A DNA stretch of 64,000 nt, from positions 62,001-126,000 of the forward strand of contig JBMNHF010000020.1 in NCBI GenBank assembly GCA_050950205.1, read 5' to 3'. The notes beneath the pieces are model-generated. The model saw only the letters and a list, made by a program, of their open reading frames with translations, ran no database searches and was not told the origin of the DNA. This stretch comes from WRAV01 sp050950205 (GTDB taxonomy: Bacteria; Bacillota; Clostridia; Oscillospirales; Ruminococcaceae). Positions 52,805 to 61,892 of the stretch are shown piece by piece (the stretch's first letter is position 1; each line of letters opens with the position of its first letter). Position numbers and translations under genes: made by a program.

Positions 52805-53356
52805 ATGTTCACACCAGTTGGCATTCATCGATACAGTGATTCCTCTGCGGGTTACGATGCCAAGGCCAAAGCAACCCAACCTGCAGAACAGCAACAGCCA
52901 TCCCCTGTTTCCAAAACCGACACCTTTGTCAAATCGCCTCAGTATAAGCCGAATCTGGATAAGGTCAACGCCATGAAGGCCGACCTTGCCAACAACGTGT
53001 CGGCCTTTCGGATGATGGTGCAGGGGTTGTTCCAAAAGCAGGGCACCTTGGCAGAACATTCGATAAACACGCTGTTGGAAATTGATGAGGCCACCCAGGC
53101 TCAGGCGCAGCAGGCCGTTTCGGAAGACGGAGAATGGGGCGTGGAGCAAACCGCCCTGCGCATTGTGGAATTTGCTAAGGCAATTTCGGGGGGAGACCCT
53201 TCCAAAATCGAAGCCCTGCGAGAAGCTGTCAAGGAAGGCTTTGCTGCAGCCGAAAAAGTTTGGGGCGATACCCTGCCGGAAATCTGCTATCAAACTCTTA
53301 ACCGAGTGATGGAGGAGTTTGACCAATGGGCGGCGGAAGAAACGGAGAAAGCTTAA
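52805..53356 (+). CDS. Uncharacterised helical protein
   Basis: No family recognised. 183 residues counted from the ATG at 52805, eight bases after AAAGGAG (an ATG at 52799 is too close). The N-terminal ~40 residues are low-complexity and probably disordered, rich in Ala, Gln and Pro. The rest is soluble and largely helical, acidic toward the C-terminus, with WGVEQTALRIVEFAKAISGGDPSKIEALREAV the most distinctive region. No signal, membrane helix or cysteine pair. Transcribed between two unrelated genes with its own ribosome binding site. Confidence 0.7.
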   Translation: MFTPVGIHRYSDSSAGYDAKAKATQPAEQQQPSPVSKTDTFVKSPQYKPNLDKVNAMKADLANNVSAFRMMVQGLFQKQGTLAEHSINTLLEIDEATQAQAQQAVSEDGEWGVEQTALRIVEFAKAISGGDPSKIEALREAVKEGFAAAEKVWGDTLPEICYQTLNRVMEEFDQWAAEETEKA

Positions 53357-53449
53357 GGCATACGACAGGTTATATGTTATGTAAGGTATGGATTCCCCGG
53401 AATTTTCACATAAAACATGGTTGTTTTATCAATTCGCTCCACCATTCGT

Positions 53450-53478
53450 TTTGTTTTTTGGCCCTTATATGATATAAT
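53450..53478 (+). promoter_or_regulatory. Possible promoter of the cNMP/DUF2225 gene
   Basis: TTTGTT (53450-53455) and TATAAT (53473-53478) with 17-base spacing. The -35 is weak. Confidence 0.45.
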
Positions 53479-53532
53479 TGAAGGGAGTAATATTCTTTCA
53501 GATTCGATGGAACGTATGGGGGGAAAGCCGTT

Positions 53533-54702
53533 TTGATTAACTTAAATTCTCTGTTGAAGATGACAGGGGTTAAAAAATATTCGCAGGGTGCAGTGATTGC
53601 CCGAGAAGGAGACAGCAGTACCACCGAACTGTATATTCTCCTCCACGGCAACGCAGGCGTTTATAAAAACTATAAAATGCCGGGAGAGGTTTTGTTGGGC
53701 ACGCTGACAGCAGGAGACTTCTTTGGCGAAATGACCCTGTTTACGGGAAAAACCCGGGCAGAAACGGTGGTGGCTCTCACCGACCTGATCGCCATCGGCA
53801 TCAACCGCCAAAACATAGGGGAGCTGTTTAGCAACCAGCCGGAGCTTACCTTTGCTCTGATCGAAAAAATCTGCAAGCGGCTGGATGCTTTGTCTCAGGA
53901 GCATCAAAACCTTTTGCTGGAAACCGGCAGACTTTCTCAGGAAGCGGCTTCCAGTGCTGCCAGCAGTCTCTTCCCCAAGGAGCATGGCTCCTACACCCTT
54001 TCTCTCAATCATCAATCCGACTGTTTGTACCTGGATACCATCACCTGTCCACTGTGTGACAACTCCTTTAAACAGCTCAGCGTTATTTCCACCAAGCTGC
54101 GCCGGGAATCCACCGACCCGGACCTGCGGGTTCGCTATAAGGATATTGAACCGCTTCACTACGAGATTGTCACTTGCCCCTCCTGCCTGTTTTCCGCCCA
54201 AGGTGACAGCTTTTCCACCGTTTCCAAGGGGCTGTGGTCATCGGTGTTTCAGGCGGTCTCTCCATATAGCAGGGAGAAGTTTAAGCTGAAAACGGGGGAC
54301 CAGAGGGATTCCTTTACCGTCTTTGCCGGATACTATCTGGCTTTGATTTGTGCTCCCCACTGCTTTGACGAGCACCAGGTAATAACCGGAAGCCTTTGGC
54401 AAAAGCTAAGTCGCATCTACCATGATTGCGGTGACGAAACCATGGTGCGCTACGCGGTGCAGCAGGCTCTAAAGGAATTTACCTATGCCTATGAGCACTA
54501 CACCTTCAACGACCGCAAGGACGAGCAAATCTGCTTTATCATTGGAGACCTGCATCAAAAGCTGGGGGATTTGGATCAGGCCCGCAACTTCTTCTTCCAG
54601 GTTAAATCCAATCGCGCCGGAACTCCCCTGATGCGCCGCCAGGCCGATATCCGCTTGGAAGAAATTCGGGAGATGCGGCAACAGCTCCAAACCCAAGAAT
54701 AG
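53533..54702 (+). CDS. Cyclic-nucleotide-binding domain/DUF2225 protein
   Basis: A 389-residue cytoplasmic protein. Residues ~10-125 form a cNMP-binding beta-roll with FFGEMTLFTGKTRAET, matching the phosphate-binding cassette. There is no DNA-binding domain after it. Residues ~170-389 form a DUF2225 region with a paired CPLC…CPSC zinc-type motif (TITCPLCDNSF and VTCPSCLFSA) and C-terminal TPR-like helices (QICFIIGDLHQKLGDLDQARNFF). The start is TTG at 53533 behind GGGGGGAAAG. A nucleotide-sensing adaptor is plausible (inference). It ends at a strong bidirectional terminator. Confidence 0.85.
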   Translation: MINLNSLLKMTGVKKYSQGAVIAREGDSSTTELYILLHGNAGVYKNYKMPGEVLLGTLTAGDFFGEMTLFTGKTRAETVVALTDLIAIGINRQNIGELFSNQPELTFALIEKICKRLDALSQEHQNLLLETGRLSQEAASSAASSLFPKEHGSYTLSLNHQSDCLYLDTITCPLCDNSFKQLSVISTKLRRESTDPDLRVRYKDIEPLHYEIVTCPSCLFSAQGDSFSTVSKGLWSSVFQAVSPYSREKFKLKTGDQRDSFTVFAGYYLALICAPHCFDEHQVITGSLWQKLSRIYHDCGDETMVRYAVQQALKEFTYAYEHYTFNDRKDEQICFIIGDLHQKLGDLDQARNFFFQVKSNRAGTPLMRRQADIRLEEIREMRQQLQTQE

Positions 54703-54731
54703 CAATAGCTTTCACCATGCTTATAAAATCC

Positions 54732-54774
54732 AACAGCGCAAACCGCCTTTGCAACAAGGGCAGTTTGCGCTGTT
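54732..54774. terminator. Bidirectional terminator
   Basis: A 12-bp stem AACAGCGCAAAC (54732-54743 with 54763-54774) followed by TTTGC; it separates two converging genes. Confidence 0.85.
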
Positions 54775-54795
54775 TTTGCACCTATCAAACAAAAA

Positions 54796-55794
54796 TCAGG
54801 TTGCCGGTTGACAAACCAGATAGCGGGAAGTAATGCAACCATCGGCAATGGTAAATTCCACCGCCTGATGGGGCAACAGTCCATCGGTGTAGGGCGGCAC
54901 ATCGGGGCAATCGGAAAAGAACAGTTTTGCGCCCTTGTTATGCATCATTTGCAAAATCTCGGGGTGAGCGCTGCCAAAGCGGCGGTCACTGGATGCACAA
55001 GAGACCACATGGGTGGGGCGAATGCGGACAAACAGAGCCGGACTGATGCCGTCCAACTGGCTGTGATGCCCCACTTTGAAGATGTGAGCCCCAATGTCTT
55101 CTTCTATGCCTGCGTACCCATCCCGATTGGTGTCCCCCGGCAAAAGAATCCGAACCCCTTCATATTCCAGCAGAAGCACCAAGCTATAATTGTTCATGGC
55201 ACTATCCAGCACAGCAAGAGCAGAGCGACGGGCTTCCTCCTCTGTGGCATGGCAGACAGCCAGAAACAGTTTCTCCAACTGGTCCACCTGCATCCGGGAG
55301 GGTGCCAGCACCCGCAGTGTCAGGTTTTGACACGGTGAATATACCTGCTCGGAAGCAAAGAGGAAGGAGATTTTGCTTCCTTGCGCCTCCAGGCAGCTGC
55401 ACAAGCTGCGGTAATCGTTGATGGCGCTAATCTGCTTTTTCAGGGAGGTAGTGGATGCCAGGGATGGAGAAAGATGGGGAACTTGTTTCCAAAACTCTGT
55501 GGGCAGGTTCTTCCAAAACTGTCGGACCGGAATTTGCTGGGCAACGGGAAGCAACCCGCAAAGATGATCCTCGTGAATATGAGAGCTGACCATCCAATCA
55601 ATATGGTCAATGCCCCGTTCCTTTAAAAAACGTGCGGTGGGTGTGCGGCCGGTGTTGTTATGAGCGTATTCGGCAGCCTCTGCGCTGCCGCCATCGATGA
55701 GCATGGTAAAGGTTTGGCCGGGGGATGCCGCATCAAAGCATTCCACCAGGATGGCCTCCCCGTAGCCCACATTAATAAATGTTAACTTCATCAT
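54796..55794 (-). CDS. MBL-fold metallohydrolase (ComEC/Rec2-type domain, soluble)
   Basis: A 332-residue beta-lactamase-fold hydrolase. The metal motif is SSHIHEDHLCG near residue 73 (HxHxDH), with LIDGGSAEAAEY, LLPGDTNRDG (metal Asp) and IFKVGHHSQ (His) downstream. No signal peptide or membrane segment. Its resemblance is to stand-alone ComEC-like hydrolases, possibly nucleases or phosphodiesterases; not determined. It starts four bases past the sugar permease stop, so it is the last gene of the sugar ABC operon, an unexpected neighbour. Confidence 0.85.
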   Translation of the reverse strand: MMKLTFINVGYGEAILVECFDAASPGQTFTMLIDGGSAEAAEYAHNNTGRTPTARFLKERGIDHIDWMVSSHIHEDHLCGLLPVAQQIPVRQFWKNLPTEFWKQVPHLSPSLASTTSLKKQISAINDYRSLCSCLEAQGSKISFLFASEQVYSPCQNLTLRVLAPSRMQVDQLEKLFLAVCHATEEEARRSALAVLDSAMNNYSLVLLLEYEGVRILLPGDTNRDGYAGIEEDIGAHIFKVGHHSQLDGISPALFVRIRPTHVVSCASSDRRFGSAHPEILQMMHNKGAKLFFSDCPDVPPYTDGLLPHQAVEFTIADGCITSRYLVCQPAT

Positions 55795-55798
55795 ATCG

Positions 55799-56686
55799 TT
55801 ACTGTATTGCCTTTTTGATGTAAAAGCTGGAGAGTATCAACACCAGCACTGTCATGACAATCGCACCGGCACTGCCAAATCCAAACTTAAGGTTTTTAAT
55901 TCCGTAATTATATAAGAACTGAGTGATGGTGGCGGTGGAGTTGGCAGGTCCGCCTCCGGTCAGAATATTGACTTTTTCAAATAGACGGAAGGTGTCGATG
56001 ATGCGCAGAAGGGTGCACAGTGCCAGACTGTTTTTAATGTTGGGCAATGTGACATACCAAAACCGCTGAAATACATTGGCTCCGTCTATGGATGCCGCTT
56101 CGTACTGGTCGGCAGAAACCGTCTGCAGCGACGCATACAGCAGCAAAAACACAAAGGGCACATTTTGCCAAACGTCGATGATCAAAATGGTGTTAAAGGC
56201 CGTTTTAATTTCATGGAACCAGTTGTATACCGGAAGTCCCAGTGCGGTGAGCACCTGAGTGGCGATGCCGTAGTTGGGCGAAAGCATCATACGGAAGCTG
56301 AGAGCCACCGTAACGGCAGGAAGAAGATAGGGCAACAACAACAGGGTGCGCATTAATTTTTGGCCACGTTTGAGGCTGTTGATAAATACTGCCAGCAATA
56401 GACCGAACACCATTTCCAGTATTACGGCCAAGGTGGTAAATTTAACGGTATTAAAAATGGCTTGACGGAAGTACCCGTTTTTAAACAGGGTGATGTAGTT
56501 GCCAAAGCCGATAAAAGACGCGCTCTGCTTTAAGTAATTGTAGTCGGTAAAGCTGTAAAGGAAGGTGAAGATAAGGGGGTATAACGTCATCACAGTGAGC
56601 ACAATCAGGGTGGGCGAAAGCATTACATAGGGAAACGCCCGGTCTCCCAACGGTCCTGCGGATAATTTGTAAGGCTTATTGGACAT
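55799..56686 (-). CDS. Sugar ABC transporter permease (MalF type)
   Basis: An inner-membrane permease of 295 residues with six predicted transmembrane helices and the conserved EAA-type loop YEAASIDGANVFQRFWYVTLPNIKNS, the ATPase contact. The ATG at 56686 follows GGGAGG; the longer frame to 56821 is out of family. It lies downstream of the solute-binding protein gene. No ATPase gene is in the cluster, so a shared MsmK-type ATPase is expected (known for related systems in Firmicutes). Confidence 0.93.
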   Translation of the reverse strand: MSNKPYKLSAGPLGDRAFPYVMLSPTLIVLTVMTLYPLIFTFLYSFTDYNYLKQSASFIGFGNYITLFKNGYFRQAIFNTVKFTTLAVILEMVFGLLLAVFINSLKRGQKLMRTLLLLPYLLPAVTVALSFRMMLSPNYGIATQVLTALGLPVYNWFHEIKTAFNTILIIDVWQNVPFVFLLLYASLQTVSADQYEAASIDGANVFQRFWYVTLPNIKNSLALCTLLRIIDTFRLFEKVNILTGGGPANSTATITQFLYNYGIKNLKFGFGSAGAIVMTVLVLILSSFYIKKAIQ

Positions 56687-56831
56687 GATGAGCCTCCCTG
56701 TTCGGTGATTTTTTACCGCCATGGGCCTTCCCTGCAGGCGGGGGGTCTTGCCCGCAGGGAAGGTGTGGGCGGTGCAAGGTTCCTTGACGGCGAACAGGCG
56801 CAGCATCAAGAATCTTTGCAAATTTTTAAGG

Positions 56832-58130
56832 TTATGCCATCAGCATTTCTAGCTGGGCTTGTGCGTCAGCAAGACCTGCGTCTACCGTCTTGACGCCGTT
56901 GACAATGTTGTCCATCTCAGCGCCGAGGATGTTGGTGAACTCGGTCCACTCCTCGATGACAGGGCGGTATACGCCGTTTTCCAGAGCATCGCAGACCGTT
57001 TGCAGATGAGGCATCTTGGCCAAAACGTCGGGATTCTGCAGGCAGGAGTAGCGGCAAGGAACACCACCGTTTTCGATGGAGGCAAGCTGCACTTCGGGGG
57101 ACATGATGTACTCAAGCAGTTTCATAGCCATCTCTTTGTTCTGGCTGTTCTGAGTAATACCAATGCACCAGATGCCGTACTCGGAGGTAGCGTATTTCTC
57201 GCCGCCCTTTTTGGCAGAGGGAGGAATCATGATGTAGCTGGCAGCGGTATCGTCGCCGGGCACGTACCAGCCGGGCCAACCCACGCCCATGGTGGCTGCG
57301 CCGCTGTCCAGAGCTGCTACCACGTCGTCCTTGGACTGAGCTTCACCGGTGGCGATCAGTTCCAGATAGAAATTCATAGCTTCCTTAAATTCCGGAGTGT
57401 TGACGGTGGGGTTGTTGTCCTTGTCTACAACCCAACCATTGAAAGCAAGGAGGAGAGGCAAGAAGTCGGATACAAAGTTGTCGGGAGAGTCGCCCCGCAG
57501 CAGGAAGCCCTTTTTGCCTTGGGCAGCTGCATTTTTACAGGCTGTCATAATCTCTTCCCAAGAATCCACGGCGTTGATATCCACACCGGCATTTTTGACG
57601 TTTTCTTTATTGTAAAGCATAATGGTAACATTTCCGAAATAGGGGGCCAGATAAATCTGTCCGTCCACCTCGCAGATCGCGGTGGTGTTGGGGATGATAT
57701 CATCGTCAAAGCTGTAGCCCAGCTCGGAAAGGTTGGTCAGTACGTTGTGAGCGGTAAACTCTGCCATCCAGGAGCCGTCTACCATGCACAGGTCATAAGC
57801 TCCTTTGGCGTTGAGAGCGTCCAGGGCGATTTTGTTGTGCAGATCGTCAAAGGCAAGATCCAGCACTTCGCACTTTACGTTATTGGCAGCCTCGAATTCA
57901 GGCAGCGCAGCTTTGATAACATCTGCATAGGAGCCGCCGCGCAGGATCAGGGTCAGGGTTTGAGGCCCGGAAGACTGTTCGGGAGCTGCAGAACTTTCGG
58001 GGGAGGAGGCCGCCGGAGCTGGAGTTCCGCCGGAACTGCTCTGGGGGGCACTGGATGGCGCTTGGGAACCACATGCGGTCAGCGTAGCAATCATTGCCAA
58101 TGCAAGGATCATCGCAAGAAACTTTTTCAT
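56832..58130 (-). CDS. Sugar ABC transporter substrate-binding lipoprotein
   Basis: A 432-residue extracellular solute-binding protein of family 1. Lipoprotein signal: KKFLAMILALAMIATLTACG, with lipobox LTAC and Cys at residue 20. A Ser/Ala/Pro linker to about residue 55 precedes the fold (LTLILRGGSYADVIKAALPEFEAANNVKCE). It resembles the oligosaccharide/disaccharide binding proteins. ATG behind GGAGG. Second of the transport genes. Confidence 0.93.
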   Translation of the reverse strand: MKKFLAMILALAMIATLTACGSQAPSSAPQSSSGGTPAPAASSPESSAAPEQSSGPQTLTLILRGGSYADVIKAALPEFEAANNVKCEVLDLAFDDLHNKIALDALNAKGAYDLCMVDGSWMAEFTAHNVLTNLSELGYSFDDDIIPNTTAICEVDGQIYLAPYFGNVTIMLYNKENVKNAGVDINAVDSWEEIMTACKNAAAQGKKGFLLRGDSPDNFVSDFLPLLLAFNGWVVDKDNNPTVNTPEFKEAMNFYLELIATGEAQSKDDVVAALDSGAATMGVGWPGWYVPGDDTAASYIMIPPSAKKGGEKYATSEYGIWCIGITQNSQNKEMAMKLLEYIMSPEVQLASIENGGVPCRYSCLQNPDVLAKMPHLQTVCDALENGVYRPVIEEWTEFTNILGAEMDNIVNGVKTVDAGLADAQAQLEMLMA

Positions 58131-58169
58131 GTTGTTGGTATCCTCCTTTAATTTTGGTGTTGTTTATTG

Positions 58170-59003
58170 TTATTCTTTCACAGCGCCGCTTGACAAACCA
58201 CTGATCAAGTAGTTCTGCGCAAAGATAACAAACAAGGTAATGGGGATCACCGACACAACGCCTCCTGCAGCCACAAGGCCAAAGTTGGTCAGGTTATCCT
58301 CGGTGTTTAGAACCGCCAAGGTCAGAGGGACAGTGTAATTGACTGGGGACTGCACAAAAATAACGCTGTAGGTGTATTCGTTCCAAGCGTACATAAAGGA
58401 GAGCATGGCAATGGCTGCAATCCCGGGAGCCACCAAAGGCAGAACAATGCGTCCAAACTGCTGCCATTCGGTAGCGCCGTCTATTTTAGCGCTCTCCTCC
58501 ACTTCTACGGGAAGATCCTGGAAAAAGCTGATCATAAACCAGATGATAAGAGGGACATTAATCAGCACGCAGGCAAAGATAACAGGCGCTTTGCTGTTGA
58601 GAACACCCAGTTTGGAAAACATGATGTACAAAGGAATGGTGAAGGCAACGGGGGGCAGCACACGCACCAGAAGCACCCAATAGGTGGTGGGCTTTTTGAT
58701 CCTAAGGCGAAACCGGCTGCGGGCGATGATGTAGGCAGCGCACAGGCCGATGGCAAGGGAAAGGACCAGAGAGATTGACGCGGTTTGCAGGCTGTTGAGG
58801 ACAGCGCTGCTAAATCCCCTTTGGGCAAAAAGCTGATAAAAATGCTCCAGAGTCAGGGTGCTGGGGATGACGGAAATTCGTCCCTTTAGCTCTTCGGTGG
58901 GGCGAATGGCCATGGCAACCAGCCAGTAGATGGGAAACAGGGCAATAAAGAGCAGCAGCAGACTGACCAAACCTTTGATCAGCGTATGTAAAGGCTTTTT
59001 CAC
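58170..59003 (-). CDS. Sugar ABC transporter permease (MalG type)
   Basis: Membrane permease of 277 residues with six helices and the cytoplasmic EAA loop VEESAKIDGATEWQQFGRIVLPLVAPG. The GTG at 59003 follows GGAGGAACGCTT. It is 43 bases after the LacI gene and upstream of the solute-binding protein. Confidence 0.93.
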   Translation of the reverse strand: MKKPLHTLIKGLVSLLLLFIALFPIYWLVAMAIRPTEELKGRISVIPSTLTLEHFYQLFAQRGFSSAVLNSLQTASISLVLSLAIGLCAAYIIARSRFRLRIKKPTTYWVLLVRVLPPVAFTIPLYIMFSKLGVLNSKAPVIFACVLINVPLIIWFMISFFQDLPVEVEESAKIDGATEWQQFGRIVLPLVAPGIAAIAMLSFMYAWNEYTYSVIFVQSPVNYTVPLTLAVLNTEDNLTNFGLVAAGGVVSVIPITLFVIFAQNYLISGLSSGAVKE

Positions 59004-59046
59004 AAGCGTTCCTCCTTCGTGGTATTCGGGGCGGGCAACGGTTCCG

Positions 59047-60036
59047 TTAGCTGGAGCCGCGTATATTCAGCCAAGGTTGCAGTACGGTTACCTGCTCTGC
59101 AATTTCCTCGCCCCGCAAAAGTGCCTGCAGTTTTTCCACGCAGATCTGCCCCATACGCATTCGATCAATATGTACCGAGGTCAGCTCTGGTTCGGTGGTG
59201 CGGCAGCTGGAAGAGTCGTCGTAACCTACGATTGCAACATCCCGGGGGATGCGCAGCCCCAGACGCAGGGCCGCCTTGATGGCGCCGATGGCAATCACGT
59301 CGTTTGCACCGAAGATAGCGGTGGGGGGATCTTTCTGGCGCAACAATTCCGTTGCTATTTCCACAGCACTGTCGATGTCGGGGTCGGACATACGGATGTA
59401 GCGGGAATCCACCTTAAGCCCATGCTCCTTCATGGCATCCAAAAAAGCACTGTACCGCTCGCTGCAAATATAGGGAGAAAAGCGGCCGGCAATCATGGAG
59501 ATTTTCTGATGTCCCCTTTCCACCAGGTGCTGAACCACCTGTCTGGTACCGTCCCGCTCGTCGGACAGCACATAGGGCAGGTTCATCCCGGCGATGCGGT
59601 TGTTCACCATCACCACGTGGATATTTCGGTTTTGAAAGTCTAGTACCCGTTCCGGCTGGGCGTTGCCCCCCAAAATGACTCCTTCGATCTGCTTGCGCTT
59701 GGCGCTGTTGGTAGCCGCAATCCAATCTTCCTCTGTGGAGATGAGCAGCTGGTAGTCGTAGGCATTGCTTTCCTTCATAATGCCTTCGCAGATTCCGGCA
59801 TAGAACTCATCCAAAATGGAGGAGTGTGCCTTACAGATAAGAAAGGCAATTTTGTCGGTACGCTGCAGCGCCATGGCTCGAGCAATGGCATTTGGGGAAT
59901 AGTTTAACACCCTGGCAGCTTCCAGCACCTTTTCTCGCGTATCCTTTTTGACCCGGTCGGGATCAAAAAAGGTGCGGGAAACGGTAGCGGTAGAAACTCC
60001 CGAAAGTTTGGACACATCCCGTATGGTTGGATTCAT
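59047..60036 (-). CDS. LacI-family regulator of the sugar transporter operon
   Basis: A 329-residue regulator: N-terminal LacI helix-turn-helix (TIRDVSKLSGVSTATVSRTFFDPDRV), followed by a sugar-binding sensor domain (DKIAFLICKAHSSILDEF) and the usual LTSVHIDRMRMGQICVEKL. First gene of the transporter transcript. A LacI-type operator at 60061-60074 lies 25 bases upstream of its start and another at 60223-60236. Confidence 0.92.
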   Translation of the reverse strand: MNPTIRDVSKLSGVSTATVSRTFFDPDRVKKDTREKVLEAARVLNYSPNAIARAMALQRTDKIAFLICKAHSSILDEFYAGICEGIMKESNAYDYQLLISTEEDWIAATNSAKRKQIEGVILGGNAQPERVLDFQNRNIHVVMVNNRIAGMNLPYVLSDERDGTRQVVQHLVERGHQKISMIAGRFSPYICSERYSAFLDAMKEHGLKVDSRYIRMSDPDIDSAVEIATELLRQKDPPTAIFGANDVIAIGAIKAALRLGLRIPRDVAIVGYDDSSSCRTTEPELTSVHIDRMRMGQICVEKLQALLRGEEIAEQVTVLQPWLNIRGSS

Positions 60037-60060
60037 AAGTACCTTTTACCCCTTTGTTTA

Positions 60061-60074
60061 TGTAACCGTTAACA
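60061..60074. promoter_or_regulatory. LacI-type operator in the leader of the transporter operon
   Basis: TGTAACCGTTAACA: an imperfect inverted repeat of the LacI/CcpA class, between the -10 box and the ATG at 60036. A related 14-mer is at 60223-60236. Confidence 0.6.
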
Positions 60075-60112
60075 TATCATTTTAAATAATATTTTTCAGA
60101 TCGTCTAAAAGC

Positions 60113-60141
60113 TTTATATCACATATCCATATAACTGTCAA
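60113..60141 (-). promoter_or_regulatory. Promoter of the lacI-sugar transporter operon
   Basis: TTGACA (60136-60141) and TATAAA (60113-60118) on the minus strand, 17-base spacer. The whole 60037-60413 stretch is AT-rich without a convincing gene. Confidence 0.75.
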
Positions 60142-60222
60142 CTATTATAATTTTATTTCGATTTTTTTCTACATAACTAACAATATTAATGGAAATTCTT
60201 TTAGCAATCCACCGGTGAAAAA

Positions 60223-60236
60223 TGTAACTGTTTACA
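60223..60236. promoter_or_regulatory. LacI-type operator upstream of the broken regulator
   Basis: TGTAACTGTTTACA, an inverted repeat similar to the 60061 site, about 80 bases upstream of the minus-strand -35 box and 180 bases upstream of the 60414 gene. Confidence 0.5.
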
Positions 60237-60413
60237 TTTTAAAGACAAATGATAAAATAAAATATCTGTTTAAAAAAGAAACAATGAAGATTTTTTTAGA
60301 ATTTTATGATAAAATTAAAGGACATATCATGTTATGGTTTCGTTATATTTCAATTTACTCAGATTTGACTGAGTTTTACGATCGCAGGAAAAAACGGAGG
60401 ATGGCTTAAGAGT

Positions 60414-61808
60414 ATGAAATTGCATCTTTTACTGGAAAAACTAGTACATATAGCACAAAAACCCAAAACCGATTTTGCTCAAAGCATCCGCATGACTCCC
60501 AGTGGACTGAGCAAAATTTTAACAGGCAAGCGTCTTCCCACCACCCGGGAACGAAAGGTTTTTACCAAGCTGGCTGCAGAGTATTTTGCCGAATCCATTT
60601 ATGCTCCCAACTGCCATTTAAAGTTTAAGGATCTGTACCCGGTTATTTACGACTTTCAATCCAAAAGGGAGCTGCTGGCGTTTTTAACCTACGGCATTGA
60701 GTACGCCATGGATAAAAACTTTGCCCAAGAAAGCAGTGTTAATTTTGACTATTCGGAACGCGGCTTTTATTTTTTAGGTTACAAGCCGGTTATTAATTGG
60801 CTGTGTGTGATTTTGTCGGAATATCTCACCTGTCATCCCAGCGATGAACCGTTGGAGCTGTACAGCACCCTGCCCCTGCTGGGCTCGGGATATAACAGCA
60901 TTTTAAAGCGAATTTGTCATTGCCAACCCAAAGCTGTTAAAGGGCATTACCTTCCACCATATCATCAACGAATCCCGCCTAGAGGAATACGATATGAAGA
61001 GCGCGGAGGGAGTGTTTTCGCTCCTTGTCAAAGCCAACGAATACTGCAACCTGAATTTATGGAGTACTTCCAATGGTGTTACACAGCACTTTTTGCTGCT
61101 CAAAGGACATGCTTTACTGCTTTTAAACAGTTTGGATGAAACTCCGCTTTTGATTCCCATCTTCCACAAAAGCTATTTGATCTTGTTCCACAACTCCCTT
61201 TTGAAGGAAGGGGCAAAAAAGATCAGCTTTGGCACCGGACGAGGCCATTGCCTATTTGAAGGAAAACCCCCACCAAGCTGCGCAGCTGGCGGAACAAGCA
61301 GAATGCAGCTATAGTTTTTTACCTATGGGGTATCTGATGCAAAAAGGCGAATTAGAGCGTATCTACTCCGATCACCCCCCTCCTGGATATCGTACAGAAT
61401 ATGCATCATGCCATTCTTTCGGGTAGGATGTACTTTTCGGTGGCTTCGGTGGAGCGATTTGTATCCTTTGGGAAGCTGGTGATCCCCCTGCTGGGAACGG
61501 TGTGTATCCCCCCCGAGGAGCGAAGGGCTTATCTAAAGCGATTTAACCACTTCCTCAAAGAGGATCAATGGCATAAAGTAACACTCATCAACGGTGAGCT
61601 TGGGGATTTTGTTGTAGTTTTTACCCAGGATACAGCCATCCTCTACTCCAACAACGGCACCGAAGAAAAGTTCCATGTTTTCCGTCAGCCCCCCATTTAT
61701 CAGCTGTTAAAAAAAGTGCTTCTTGCCGAAACCAACGTGGTTTTTGAGCTGTCCCCCGATTTGTGGAAGGCTTATCAGGAGGATTTGCTCAACAACCATT
61801 CCTATTGA
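60414..61808 (+). pseudogene. Helix-turn-helix regulator-like gene with three frameshifts
   Basis: The reading frame is continuous only if three +1 shifts are undone: near 60904 (AAA run), 61215-61220 (AAAAAA) and 61376-61381 (CCCCCC). Each is one extra base in a homopolymer. Corrected, it encodes about 463 residues: an XRE-like helix-turn-helix at the N-terminus (KTDFAQSIRMTPSGLSKILTGKRLP), then a helical/mixed domain without a recognised family (…FVIANPKLLKGITFHHIIN…, …EGAKRSALAPDEAIAYL…, …HPLLDIVQNMHHAILS…). The expected start is the ATG at 60414 after GGAGG. Its operator context links it loosely to the sugar transporter operon. Confidence 0.75.
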
Positions 61809-61825
61809 GATGACCCTGGTTACAA

Positions 61826-61862
61826 ACAAAACACCTCCTGATGCCATCAGGAGGTGTTTTGT
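61826..61862. terminator. Bidirectional terminator, 17-bp stem
   Basis: ACAAAACACCTCCTGAT (61826-61842) pairs perfectly with 61846-61862 across a three-base loop, with A/T flanks on both sides. It lies between converging genes. Confidence 0.9.
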
Positions 61863-61892
61863 TCTGCCTGTATTCAAAAAGATTGTGGTTTT

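Noticed and set aside
60215..60409. A 64-codon frame starting GTG in the AT-rich region upstream of the broken regulator.
   Set aside because: It overlaps a LacI-type operator, has no convincing ribosome binding site, and its Lys/Ile/Phe-rich composition is what random AT-rich DNA gives.
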